64,000 bases of DNA from Malurus cyaneus samueli (GCA_009741485.1 CM019214.1:465535-529534), one strand, 5' to 3'; positions 11,097 to 22,839 are shown, counted from the first letter of the stretch. Notes: generated by a model not told the origin, from the sequence alone. Numbers and translations are program-made.

Positions 11097-12580
11097 TCAG
11101 TCTTAGTACCTTTAGGATGTTCAGTTGACAAAATATAATCAAATGCCTAAGCAAGCAGAAATGCCACTGATGTGGTCTTACACCAGTGAATTACATTCAT
11201 AAAGTTACTGTTATTCTCTGCAATTATTTTTGCACAAAAGCACGCAAAAAGGGGAGAAAATAAAAGCTGAAAAAAATAAAACATTTCATCCACTGGTGTA
11301 CCTCCTCTCCCAGTTAGCACATTTCCACTGGCACATGTAACTTATTATGTCAAGGTAACGTGCTCATGGACTCAGTTTTTAGCAAGAGCTCAGCAGACCA
11401 TAGGTTCCAACAGACCAGCGCAATCCTGATCTAATTTTTTCTGTGTGGGAAAAAAATATGAGCTCACTGCTTCAGGAGCTGAAAGTTTTTGTGACAACTA
11501 TGAAATTTATAAGTAGATCCATTATATATCCCTATGGATTTAGAGAGAATGCACTTCCTTGCCTCTGGAATAATTCTTGGATGCAAAAAAAAATGTCTCT
11601 CCTCTAATCTGTCTTTTCTGGCAACAAGGCCAGCCCTTTATCATCCCTAATGTTGTCAATTTATTCCAGTTAATGCCAGATCACTCTCATTAACGTCAAG
11701 AAAACATAAGCTCCTTTTTCCCTGAATTCCCCTTACAGAGGCAAGTTTGCCTGTAGTGGAATGTGTGCCCAAATGCAGTCAGTGGGAATTGCTGTGTTAG
11801 GCTGTAAAACACGCTGCCTGCCTAATGTTCATGCTGTTTAAGACCTGGGAAGAGGAATAAAGAAGTTTCACTCTGTATGCCTTCTCTTCTAACTCAAGTA
11901 GGGATTAGGAATTTGTGACTTTTTCCATTGTAAAATAACAGGCATAATAATCTATCGCACTTGCATTTGCACTGGTGACTTCACTGAGCAGTTTGTATCT
12001 ACTTAGACAATACACAAAAAAATTAATAATAAAAATATTCAGCCAGTGCCAGCATGGCACCATCATCTCACCAAATCCCCTCCTACCTCACACCACCTCC
12101 AACATCTCCCAGCTGCAAATCAGCACCATACTCATCAGCACCACATTTGGCAAAAGCTTTTTTACATAAATCTGTACCAGAGGAATCCATGGTGTTGGAG
12201 TAGGGGGACAGCAGAGGGAAACTCCAATTATTAAAGCTCCATTTTCACCATCGGTGGAAAAAAAATAGAACTGAAAGAAATGGTTTTAGAAGGATAAGCT
12301 GCCCACCCACAGCATGTACTCAGCATGTGTATTCAGGTCAGCATACTATTCCTATGAGTCACGTTCAGCTGTGCCTTAGCTGCATATTTAGTCAGAGTGA
12401 TTTAGCTGAAGCCTGTGCTGTGAGGAGGTTGGCAGTGTCCAAATTTGTTCTGGTATCCTGGAATTTGCTCCTTTGAGTGTTGTGACTCATTATAATCCTG
12501 CAGAATTAAACTGTTTGTGTTGTACATTCCACTGAGCTAATGAAATAGTTAAAAACGCCATCCGTGGCACAAGAACAGCA
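11097..12580. repeat. Third, indel-rich copy of block Q
   Basis: Corresponds to 7,081-8,600 in the same orientation but is about 36 bp shorter, with dozens of one-base gaps or additions mostly in short homopolymers. Examples: CTTAGTACC for CTTATGTACC and AAGCAAGCAG for AAGCACAGCAG near the start. Substitutions are few. That error spectrum is typical of unpolished single-molecule reads rather than of evolutionary divergence. Left junction: ..AGTAACTT/CAGTCTT.. at 11,096. Right junction: within an A-run at about 12,580-12,589, where the sequence jumps to the equivalent of 4,543. Confidence 0.9.
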
Positions 12581-13696
12581 AAAAAAAAATAGGAGCAGGC
12601 AAAACCCCTTTTCTTTTATTGAATCTAAGATACAGAATAGTATTTTCCCTTAAAAATATCTTTTCCCCCCAAAACCAGTAAGATTGAATATATACTCTTA
12701 TATGACTGTACTCTGAAAAGAGAAAAATATAAGCAAGCATCATGATGGATGATTTAAATTACAAATAAATCTTTTTATTGCCACAACTGGAGTATAATAA
12801 ACCCATAACTCAGCTTCATGTATCTTGACCTAAGGATGCATGAACTTGTTCAAAACAGTGGTACCTTTCTAAGTACCACAGGTTCAATATTTCTCATTTC
12901 TCTTTTTCTCTAGACACACACAAAGAAACCCATTAAATGTTTCAGATTTAGCCAATACATTTGAATATATTTTTTTTCTGTTTCCTCTGAATTCTGTCCA
13001 AAGTGAGAAGTATTTCTCAGTGGCTCAGACAGTAAACACAATAAAGAGGGAGATTTTTTTGAAAGCATAGGAAAATAGAAATAATAGCAGTCCTGTCTCT
13101 GACTAATGGTCAGATGTTAAAATTCTGTCTTCAACAGCAGCCAGAACCAGATACCTAAAGTGGAGTCTAACAGGGAGGTGTATAAACTACTCACCCTGAA
13201 AACTCCTTCAGCCTCCACCAATCTGCAGCTCAGGGACTTTCAGAGCCTGAGGTGATTTCCATGTACTCTGCAAGCTCCATAGATTGGTGAGTGCTAATGG
13301 CCAGCTTAGTCCATCATTCTTATGTATGAAGTCAGGATTGTTGATTTCCAGTATGTCCCATTGCAGATTAAATTTTCTTTTTTTCTTATTTTACTACCCA
13401 ATCCCTGGTCATGCAATATTTTTTCTGCAGTTCTGCACAATCAGCTTTCATCTCTATTACTCTGAAGAGTTTAGTATCATCAGTACAAGTTTGTCAGCAG
13501 ACTATATTCACCCACTTCTACAGAATGTTATACATAAATTAATTCATAAATTCATATTTTGCACTCCACAGGTCTTGGCACAAAGCATTCTGGATCTCTC
13601 TTCCCTGGGAAAACTCCCTATTTTAATCCTCTTTTACCTATCTTTTAAACAACTATTTACTTTTTTGTCTTCCTTCTTATTCTTGGAAGCCTAATC

Positions 13697-14022
13697 CGGT
13701 AAAGGAATCTTGGGGGAAGTGAACAAAGAGTGGTGCTGATCTCTTCTCCCTGGTATCCAGTGACAGCCTGTGTGGGAATGGTTCAAAGCTGTGCTGTCAG
13801 GGGAGGTTTTGACTGGTTTTAGAGACATTAAGAAGCATTTCTTTGCTGAGAAGGTGGTAAAAAAGTGGAACAGGTTTCCTGGAGAAGTGGTGGATGCTCC
13901 AAGACATCAATGTTTGAGAGGCATTCAGACAGTGCTCTTAACAATGTGATTTAACTTTTGGTCACCCTGAAGTGGTCGGGGTGTTGGGAAAGATATTCCT
14001 TGAAAATCCTCTCCAACTATTC
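13697..14022 (+). mobile_element. CR1 LINE 3' end, copy 2
   Basis: The same CR1 3' end as 5,660-5,985, with one visible insertion (GACTGGTTTTAG against GACTGTTTTAG). It is again followed directly by the pentanucleotide array derived from the CR1 tail. Confidence 0.85.
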
Positions 14023-14369
14023 TATTCTATTCTATTCTATTCTATTCTATTCTATTCTATTCTATTCTATTCTATTCTATTCTATTTCTATTCTATTCCA
14101 TTCCATTCCATTCCATTCCATTCCATTCCATTCCATTATTCTATTCTATTATTCTATTCTATTCTATTCTATTCTATTCTATTCTATTCTATTCTATTCT
14201 TGTATTGTATTGTATTGTATTGTATTGTATTGTATTGTATTGTATTCTATTTCTATTTCTATTTCTATTTCTATTTCTATTTCTATTTCTATTTCTATTT
14301 CTATTTCTATTTCTATTTCTATTATTTCTATTTCTATTTCTATTTCTATTTCTATTTCTATTTCTATTC
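14019..14369 (+). repeat. Compound microsatellite, copy 2
   Basis: TATTC block with a run of TTCCA variants (14,019 to about 14,200), a TATTG block (about 14,202-14,245) and a TTTCTA block to 14,369. The motif order equals copy 1, but the repeat numbers and interruptions differ: copy 1 has ATTCATTC/CATC interruptions where copy 2 has clean TTCCA units. It is useful as a polymorphic marker to test whether the two copies are alleles. Confidence 0.97.
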
Positions 14370-17300
14370 TGTTCTGTCAAACTGCTTGGAAACTTATATG
14401 GACAGTGTCAACCAGGCCTGCTGCAGCTACATTCAAACACCAATAGGAGACACACCTTTCCAGTACAAAAGATGTGGACTGACATCCTCCAGACATGATA
14501 TTCATTCTTATTTCTTACTAAGGTTCTACTCCTTATGGATTCAACAGATCTGCTCAGTACCTGACATCAGATTTTCCCTAGTCCCCTTGAAAATCCGTAT
14601 TCCTAACAAATGGCAGAAACCAAGGAGTTCTCCAAGAGACTCTCTACACCACAACTAGTAGTTGAGCTGCTTTATCCCCCATGTTCCTCTGGCATGCTGA
14701 GGTAAATACCCTCTTGTCTGGTGACTCGCTGTTCTTTATTTGGTGTCTTTGTTCTAAAATCAGTCACACACTTTTGGTGATTTGAAAGTTCAAAGTTGAG
14801 ATAAGTGCAAAGCATATTATATTCCAAAGTTGTGCAAGTGCCTCGCTCCTATTGGTAAGAAACAGTTACCAACATGTCTTTAGATGAGCTAAATTCCATA
14901 TGTGTAAGTATATACAGGCTAAATGAGACAGATTCCATAGGCAGAAGTATTTTCTAAATTGAAGTATCCGTTCAAGTGCTTTAGGTAGACCTGTTGCTAT
15001 ACACCCACTCCATGCTTAAAGAGTGATGAAATCCCAGCTCCATAGTCCTGCCCTTGTCTTGAGGCACCCAATCTCCTTCAGTCTTATGTACCTTTAGGAT
15101 TGTTCAGTTGACAAAATATAATCAAATGCCTAAGCACAGCAGAAATGCCACTGATGTGGGTCTACACCAGTGAATTACATTCATAAAGTACTGTTATTCT
15201 CTGTAATTATTTTGCACAAAAGCACGCAAAAAGGGGACAAAAAAAAAGCTGAAAAAAATAAAATATTTCATCCACTGGTGTAATCTCCTCTCCCAGTTAG
15301 CACATTTCCACTGGCACATGGTAACTTCTTATGTCAAGGTAACGTGCTCATGGACTCAGTTTTTTAGCAAGAGCTCAGCAGACCATAGGTTCCAACAGAC
15401 CAGCGCAATCCTGATCTATATTTTTCTGTGGTGGGAAAAAAAATATGAGCTCACTGCTTCAGAGCCTGAAAGTTTTTGTGCAGCAATATGAAATTTTAAG
15501 TAGATCCATTATATATCCCTATGGATTTAGAGAGAATGCACTTCCTTGCCTCTGGAATAATTCTTGGATGCAAAGAAAAAATGTCTCTCCCTCTAATCTG
15601 TCTTTCTGGCAACAAGGCCAGCCCTTTATCATTGCCCTAATGTTGTCAATTACTTCCAGTTAATGCCAGATCACTCTCATTAACGTCTAGAAAACATAAG
15701 CTCCTCTTTTTCCCTGAATTCCCCTTACGGAGGCAAGTTTTGCCTGTAGTGGAATGTGTGCCCAAATGCAGTCAGTGGGAATTGCTGTGTGAGGCTGTAA
15801 ACACGCTGCCTGCCTAATGTTCATGCTGTTTAAGACCTGGGAAGAGGAATAAAAGACGTTTCATCTCTCTATGCCTCTCTCCTAACTCAAAGTAGGGATT
15901 AGGAATTGTGAACTTTTTTTCTATTGTAAACTAACAGGCATAATAATCCTATCAGCACTTGCATTTTTGCACTGGTGACTTCACTGAGCAGTTTGTATCT
16001 ACCTTAGACAATACACACAAAAATTAATTTAATAAAAATATTCAGCCAGTGCAGCATGGCAGCCCATCACCTCACCAAATCCCCTCCCTCACCTCACACC
16101 GCCTCCAACATCTCCCAGCTGCAAATCAACACCACTTCTCATCAGCACCAGATTTGGCAAAAGCTTTTTTACATAAATCTGTACCAGAGGAATCCATGGT
16201 GTTGGGAGTAGGGGGGACAGCAGAGGGGAAACTCCAATTATTAAAGCTCCATTTTCACCATCGGTGGGAAAAAAATAGAACTGAAAGAAATGGTTTTAGA
16301 AAGGATTTAAGCTGCCCACCCACAGCATGTACTCAGCATGTGTATTCAGGTCAGCATACTATTTCCTATGAGTCACGTTCAGCTGTGCCTTAGCTGCATA
16401 TTTTAGTCAGAGTGATTTTAGCTGAAGCCTGTGCTGTGAGGAGGTTGGCAGTGTCCAAATTTGTTCTGGTATCCTGGAATTTGCTCCTTTGAGTGTTGTG
16501 ACTCATTATAATCCTGCAGAATTAAACTGTTTGTGTGTACCATTCCCACTGAGCTAATGAAATAGTTAAAAACGCCATCCGTGGCACAGAACAGCAACAC
16601 AATTGTTATGGAATTAATAATACAATATGGAGGTGGGTTAAACAGCTCAGATGCAGCGACACCAGCATTAACCAGCTGAGCATGTTGCTGAGGGAAAAAG
16701 CCAAGGTTTCTTTTCACAGTGCAGCTGCCTGCTCCAAGTTCCTCATTATCCTGCTCTCAGCTGGTAGCATGACTATCGTTTTTGGCTGTACAAATGCAGG
16801 GAAATAGTCACAGAGCTGATCACAGGAGACCACTCAGCTCACAGAGGGGTGGATGCTCACCCAGGCTTGCTCTGCTGCCACTGGCATCTCCCAGCCCCTG
16901 CTGGCTCTCTGCAGCCCATGGCTTGGGTGCCATAAGCTGATTAAATCACAACCATTGCTGTTACATCTGCAAGAGAAACAGAAGCTCCAACTCCAAATCC
17001 ACCCAGTGAAATATCCATGCTCTCACCTTCTCTAACTCGTCCTGGTCCCCTGAACACTGTAGAGTACACTTTGCTGGAATTTAGCTGCTTACATGAGTTT
17101 TATGGCTCCTTAAGTCTTGCCCAGCCCTTTGAAAACCCAAGCCCAAGGACTCTGGCACTCGTGGTGTTGCAGCAGCAAGTTGTGTTGTTAAGAGATGCTT
17201 TTTATCTTACAGTTCTTCAGGACAACCTCTAATGCCTGTTAGGGTGTCAGGCACCACGGCCCCAAAGGACGAGGGATCTCCAAAGCTTCTTGCACACTGA

Positions 17301-17832
17301 GTGGAGTAGGAGAACAGCCAGAAACACCACAGCAGAGCAGAGAGGAAGACCAGGCAGTTTCCAAGATGGTTTTGTTTTCCCTGTGAGCAGTGAGCTCAGT
17401 CACTGCAGGATTGAGTCCCTCACCCAGCCTTGGCTGCCCACGGGGAGAGGAGCAGCAGAATCACAGCCCTTTCACCAGAGGCACAACAATTTACTGACTT
17501 TGTGTGCTCATCACTTGGGATTACAATTAGCACTGCAAGAAGTGGTAAAATTTTAACGGGATGCCTGTCATGTAACATTCTCTTCAACTTAAATTATATC
17601 AAAAATCTGGAGCATATGCTTAATAAGTAAGAGCAGAATTAATCCCCTAGCTGTCAGCAACAGTGCTCTGAGATGGTGACTTGCAGCTAATTACATTTCT
17701 TTTTTAAAGGCTGGTTGCAGTCAGTTGGCTTCTGGCTCACAAGGAGAGGAGCCATGGCTGAGATGTGAGAGAACACACCACCACTACAGGGGCATTTGCA
17801 CTTGTGTTAAAATAGTCAAAGCTGAATGGATC
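14370..17832. other. Anonymous DNA in duplication copy 2
   Basis: Counterpart of 6,357-9,831. No gene or named repeat seen. Relative to copy 1 there are real-looking substitutions and a 20-30 bp difference around 14,870 (copy 1 repeats CAGTTACCAA with an extra TGTCTAA stretch near 6,850-6,890). Confidence 0.55.
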
Positions 17833-18162
17833 TGTAGGGAGTGTTAACAGCCTGCATGGGAGAAAAACGCCACATCCTTGGCTGTCTTGAGAAAAAGAGA
17901 TTAGAATGTAGAATTGATAATGCAGGTGGCTTACAATTATAAACATTTCTAATACTGTAGCTTTTGCAAACCGACCAATCCTATGCTGTTGAGTAGAAAG
18001 TGACAGCCTCACTGACCATTGTACGTGTGACACAAATGTATGCACTGGTTGCTAAAGTGGATAAAAGAGGCCTGTCCCAGAATAAAGGGGTTACTTTTTG
18101 TGTGTGTATATGTGTGTCTTTGTGTCTGTTATTTTGTGTCGGCTGTCTGGCCAACAGTGACA
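17833..18162 (+). mobile_element. Solo LTR, family A, complete, in duplication copy 2
   Basis: Best-preserved family A copy. Start TGTAGGGAG, TATA-like GATAAAAG at 18,060-18,067, AATAAA at 18,081-18,086, a GT-rich R/U5 stretch, and the end GGCCAACAGTGACA. The 330-bp length, TG..CA ends and promoter-to-polyA spacing of about 20 bp are as expected of a short avian retroviral LTR. No gag, pol or env sequence is next to it. Confidence 0.92.
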
Positions 18163-19046
18163 CGGACCCAAACTCAAAACTCCTCCAAACTCAAGGACAG
18201 TAGTGCAAACTGAGAGCTTGCAACCAATGCCCACCAGCTCTTTATGCCTGAGAAAGGGCACAGGAAATCTTCAACTTTTAATGCAGATTTTAGATCCATT
18301 TTCTTTTGATCCTCGCTTCAGCATCCCTGCTGCCACCACTAACTGGCCAGGACAGGCCACAGAACTGCAATGAAAGCCAGCTAAGAGACTTCAGAGGCTT
18401 GTTTTGGGGTTTTTCAGGGAACCTATAATGCCTCCTAATAAAAGGGTTAAGACAGGAGGGGCTATTAGTGACCATAAACTCATACATTATTGGGGTATTC
18501 TTAATAATGTTATATTTCCCAAAACATTATTATAAGAGTGAAGCAATCTAACCATCTTAGCAAAGACTTTTTGATTTTTCTTGCTTTTTTCTCTTGGATG
18601 AAAGAAACTTTTTTTTCTGCCTTAATGTCCATTTCCATGCTGAGGCCTATATCCAATGTGGGATATAAGTGCGTGAGTTTTATTAACTGTTTCCTCAAAT
18701 TCAGGTTGGTAGTAAAAAACCATACCCCCCATGTTATTTGCTAGAGCTAATATTGCAGTAAAATAAGAGAATTTTCATCCAGGAAATGCTTCCTACAGCA
18801 AGCTAGTACAATATTTTGGGCCTGTAATTTCAGACTAGTTTGTACCAACCCTCAAAATGAGGACTGGAAGTCATGAGCTCCTGATGAATGAAAAGAACGG
18901 TGTGCAATCAAATAGCAATTATAAATTACAATCAGCCTTTGGAGTAAGAAGCATCAGTTCAGCTTTGTGTTCGTTCCTAGTGCTGTAAAACCACATCTCA
19001 TGGCTGGCTTGGCCCACTGCTCCTCTGCACACTTGGGCACCCCCAG

Positions 19047-19079
19047 AAAAATGCATTTTTTTCAAAAAAATGCATTTTT
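19047..19079. repeat. Perfect 16-bp hairpin, copy 2
   Basis: Same inverted repeat as at 11,036-11,068 (arms AAAAATGCATTTTTTT and complement around one C). Here the sequence continues without a breakpoint. Confidence 0.97.
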
Positions 19080-19112
19080 TCCAACATGGCCTGCTGATGC
19101 CCACAGTAACTT

Positions 19113-19703
19113 TCCACAGTGTGTGAAGTAAAACTGGTGAGAGCAGCTTCTCTCCCCAGGTCACACCACACAACTTTAAAGTTTATATTCACATTGAAAA
19201 ACCTGTCTTAATTTCCATCAAATTTTTTTTTTATTAAACCCCCTCTAGACACAACGCATTGGTATTTTTAATAATGTATTCAGGTTTTCTCCCATCAATC
19301 ATCAACCAAATTTTTCTTTCTTTTTTTTTTTTCTTCCATTATTATTGAAAGATTAGCTCCACCATGCAGCACTAATTAGGAAGGAGGATTGATTGAAAAG
19401 GCAACATTTCACTGAGCTATTGTTATTCCATTTTTTTTTTTGCCAGGTTAAGGCAGGCTTCTGCCATTATTTTTACATAACCTAGCCCTTGGAGATAGAA
19501 GCAACATCCTGCAGAGAGCAGAAACGACTTGCTTAGGAATACATCTATAAACCTGACAAGAATCAGCATCCAGAGACTGCTCCAACTCCTGTCCGCAGTC
19601 TCTAAAGTTTTCAGCTGAAGTACAGTGAAAATGAGTTTCTGCAGTGCTGGATCCTAACCAGACAGAAGAGTGGGTACTGCGGGTTTTAGTCAGGAATCTT
19701 CAA

Positions 19704-19738
<35 letters not shown>

Positions 19739-21200
19739 CCCCTGCTTTTCATTTGATAGAAGAGTCTGTAGGAACTGTCTGTGTGAGAAGGTGAGAAACT
19801 TGTTATTTTCCCTGGAACTGGGAGTGCAAATAAAGGCTTCCAGCAGTCAGTTTTGCTAATGGGGATTGATTTCGTGTTAGAAGCGGTCTCTGTTCCATCC
19901 CAGGAATGCAAACTGGGGAGGGGTCACCCACTGCAGCTGAATTTACAGCTAATCCAAGCAAGCACAGAAAGGATAATCTGAGGGGCTCAGACCAGGCACA
20001 GACACCCAGAACCTTCCCTCTCCCACACAAGTGAGAAAGCTGCAGTTGGAATCTGTCCCTGTGGTCAGAAATCACACAGCAGCAGTACCTTGGTAGCAGA
20101 TTGAAATAACCCTGGAGGAGACATGCCCGCTCCTAGGCATGTGCCATTATGCTTTTGAAAAATTCATTAGAACGAGGCCCAGATTCCAAAATATGGATAT
20201 CAATTTGGCCTGCCCAGTGGGTCAGGACCTAGATGTACCACTAGCTTGAAAAGATAAAGTTAGACAACATAAATTTATAAATTCCTGGGCAGGATTTGTG
20301 TTTTCACTTCAAGGTATCTGAACTTGGAACTGGTTGGGAGGAGGGTGAGGCATCAAGGAGTGATTTCCCCATGAAATAGCTCCTGACAAATGTAGAGGTG
20401 GTCAGAGGAGCTGCTCCAGCTATGGGACCATCTCAAGAAACCAAAGGAGGGAGAAAAAATAGATCTTTTTGGGAAATGAGGTGAGGGACATAAGGACATC
20501 TTTAGTTATTTCATGAGTCCAGGGAGGTGAAGGGGTAGCCAGTTTAGGCCAGTAACTCCCATCAACTGTACTCTGTCCTAACAGCACCCTGGAAAATCCC
20601 TCACAGGTCTCTTCCCTTGAGCAGTGGGTCTGCACAAAGGAAGAGAAAAGCCTGAGCACTTCTAGCAACTTTATTTCAGAGTTTAGCCCAGGCATGACTG
20701 CACAGCAGTTTGTTCAACAGCACAGCAGGAATTTCTTTCTCTCTCCAACAGAAAGCAGGTAGCTGGGATCCAGGAGAGGACCAGAGATATTCTAAATGCA
20801 CAGCAAAAGGGTAAAGAGCAAGACCAGAAAATTTGTCTGAAAGTAGGAGTTAAAAGGAGCAGATCATGCTGTACTCTGTGCATGTCCACTGCTGAAACCA
20901 CAGCAGCCCAATTTCCAACAGGGTTTTCATAACTCTACCACAATTCTTGACTATTAATAGAAGCAATTTCTATCTGGGTTGATGGGAAAATACCACAACA
21001 CAGATGATTTCATTGATCTCGAGAAAAGGTGTGAAAATGAATTTCATCAAGGTCAGGGAAGAGCAGCTTTTCAAGCTTTTCACCCTCCCCTCATTTCTCC
21101 ACGTCCTAAAAGCAGGTCCCTCCCTTGGCCTCACCTCCTGCATGAGTCCTCTTCCCATCTCAGACCAAACCAAACCACACTCAGTTCTTGCTGCCTCAGG
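19113..21200. other. Unique-looking spacer with a 31-bp A-run
   Basis: Single-copy sequence in this window between the tandem duplication and the small palindrome. It contains T-rich runs near 19,220 and 19,320 and an A31 homopolymer at 19,705-19,735. The A-run has no obvious retrogene upstream and no target-site duplication that I could read. No exon, LTR or LINE recognised. Short open frames have no family features. Confidence 0.6.
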
Positions 21201-21526
21201 CCACCAGAGGAAAGCAGAGGAATTGAGGAAGTTTTTATGTCCCTTAGGATGAGCTCTGAGTCTGTCTGTAGGTGGTAAGTAGAAGGATGCTTCATTCAGT
21301 TTTCCACCTTTGGAAGAATTTAGAAACTGCTGAGATCACAATTTGCCATCATTTGACATTGCTCCCACTGTCTTGGATGCATCCTGGTTCAGGCTTCCAG
21401 TGAATCAAAGATTCTGTGCCATTTCTCTCTGTCGTGGTTTGAATGAATTTAATGGGAGCAAAACACTCCCAAGTTCCAGCAAACCTCCCCCCCTCTCTTT
21501 TCCCCACCCGGGTCCTAGAGACAAAC
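21201..21526 (+). repeat. Small palindrome, left arm
   Basis: Reverse complement of 21,995-22,313. The inner part (21,432-21,526) begins TGTCGTGGTTTGAATGAAT, which is the style of start seen in passerine ERVL-type LTRs; the mirrored end reads ATTCATTCAAACCACGACA at about 22,084. The outer 230 bp (21,201-21,431) are also mirrored, so the inverted repeat extends beyond the LTR boundaries. Confidence 0.93.
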
Positions 21527-21529
21527 TCA

Positions 21530-21994
21530 TGTTAGAGGAAAGTTAAACAACCCTTCTGTAACTATACATTAGTGAGACTGCTCTGGTTTGTTTGGTGATG
21601 TTCCTCCTTCAAGGACAATGGGAGGGAAAGGGACAAGACACACACTTTTTTGTGTTAGGGGAGCTCAGGATCAGTGGTGGAAAAGAAGCTGTCTGCTCTC
21701 TGGGACTGCTCTTTTTTTTTCTCCCTTTCTTTGGACTTGTTTTTCCTCGAATTTTTTTTTCTTCATCTCTGAGAATTGGAGGATTCCGTGGCACAGGCGA
21801 GAAAGATCCTTCAGTGAACCACCGGAGAGAGACTCTGTCCAACCCCTCTGGGGGCCCCGGAGGGGAAGCCACTCCCAGGAGGGAAGAGAAAGGCTTTGGG
21901 ATCTAACAGCTGATTCCACAGGTGTTTCTTTTTGTTTTTTATATTCTAATAAATAGGTTTTTCCCTTTCTTTTCACTTTCCTCTCTGTGGAAAA
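21530..21994 (+). mobile_element. LTR-like core D, copy 1 (centre of small palindrome)
   Basis: About 465 bp starting TGTTAGAGGAAAGTTAAAC and ending CTCTCTGTGGAAAA, with AATAAA at 21,948-21,953 near the 3' end. The same core occurs at 38,312-38,751 in the same orientation, at the centre of the giant palindrome. The ends form an imperfect inverted repeat: AGAGGAAAGTTAAA at the 5' end against CTTTCCTCT with partner bases at the 3' end, 13 of 14 matching. Together with the flanking TGTCGTGG../..CCACGACA termini (21,432-22,084) it reads as an ERVL-like LTR with abnormally long terminal inverted repeats. It encodes no protein; the 100-plus-codon frames on both strands overlap and are spurious. Confidence 0.7.
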
Positions 21995-22313
21995 GTTTGT
22001 CTCTGGACCTGGGTGGGGAAAGGAGGGGGTTTGCTGGAACTTGGGAGTTGTTTTGCTCCCATTAAATTCATTCAAACCACGACAGAGAGAAATGGCACAG
22101 AATCTTTGATTCACTGGAAGCCTGAACCAGGATGCATCCAAGACAGTGGGAGCAATGTCAAATGATGGCAAATTGTGATCTCAGCAGTTTCTAAATTCTT
22201 CCAAAGGTGGAAAACTGAATGAAGCATCCTTCTACTTACCACCTACAGACAGACTCAGAGCTCATCCTAAGGGACATAAAAACTTCCTCAATTCCTCTGC
22301 TTTCCTCTGGTGG
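21995..22313 (-). repeat. Small palindrome, right arm, cut by the gap
   Basis: Mirror of 21,201-21,526. A 66-residue open frame in the left arm reappears on the opposite strand here, which shows the inversion at once. The arm stops at the N gap while still matching, so the true arm length is unknown. Confidence 0.93.
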
Positions 22314-22338
22314 NNNNNNNNNNNNNNNNNNNNNNNNN
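22314..22338. other. Assembly gap, 25 N
   Basis: Run of 25 N. The round small number suggests a placeholder of unknown length. The sequence before it is still inside the small palindrome's right arm. The sequence after it starts at a point inside the giant palindrome's left arm, mirrored at 54,833. Confidence 0.99.
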
Positions 22339-22839
22339 GCAGCAAGGTGGCTGAACTCAGCTTTGGCTTCTGAAATTTGTTACCTGTCTTCTTGTCAGGG
22401 CTAGGAGATCCTTTGAGTGAAAGAGAAAATCAAGATAAGTGACACTAATCCCTGGGTCACTGATCTGTAGCCAGAGGTCCAGGTGGCATGGAAAGGCCTG
22501 GACAAAGGTGAAACTGGCTGCAGCTTGATAGAGGAGAGGGAGTTGGATATGAAGAGTGGCCAGGCTTTGGCACAATCAAACTCACAGAATTGAGAAAAAA
22601 GGTAACGAAAAAGGGAAACGTTCAGTAAGGTGGAGTTCAGGGTCGAGAGTGACTGCTAAGCTGCAGCGTCTCTTGGTAAAGCTTTGTAATTTCTTCTCAT
22701 TTGCCGCTGCTGAGTCTGTGCTGCTTTCATTCTTTGGGAATGCCACCAGCCCGCTGATGCATCAGCCACAGATCCTAAACAGAGGATTACCTGGGAAAGA
22801 AAGAGTCCATTAGTTCTTGTAAGGAAAACATCACCTACA

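Larger units (their letters stand above)
12581..19112. repeat. Segmental duplication, copy 2 (P-Q-R)
   Basis: Second full copy of 4,543-11,096. It differs in microsatellite block lengths, some substitutions in the 14.8-16.1 kb part, and a few indels. It continues smoothly at its right end into unique sequence (..CACAGTAACTTTCC..), whereas copy 1 breaks there, so copy 2 most likely represents the normal order at that boundary. At the left end the normal order is at 4,500-4,543. A single-copy locus would therefore run 1-4,543, then P-Q-R, then 19,113 onward. Confidence 0.9.

Noticed and set aside
19644..19911. Retropseudogene ending in the A31 run
   Set aside because: No similarity to a known gene upstream, no AATAAA just before the run, and no target-site duplication readable around it.
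21343..22171. Conserved 40-residue peptide seen on both strands
   Set aside because: It is the same DNA in the two arms of the small palindrome, so its repetition reflects inversion rather than selection on a protein.
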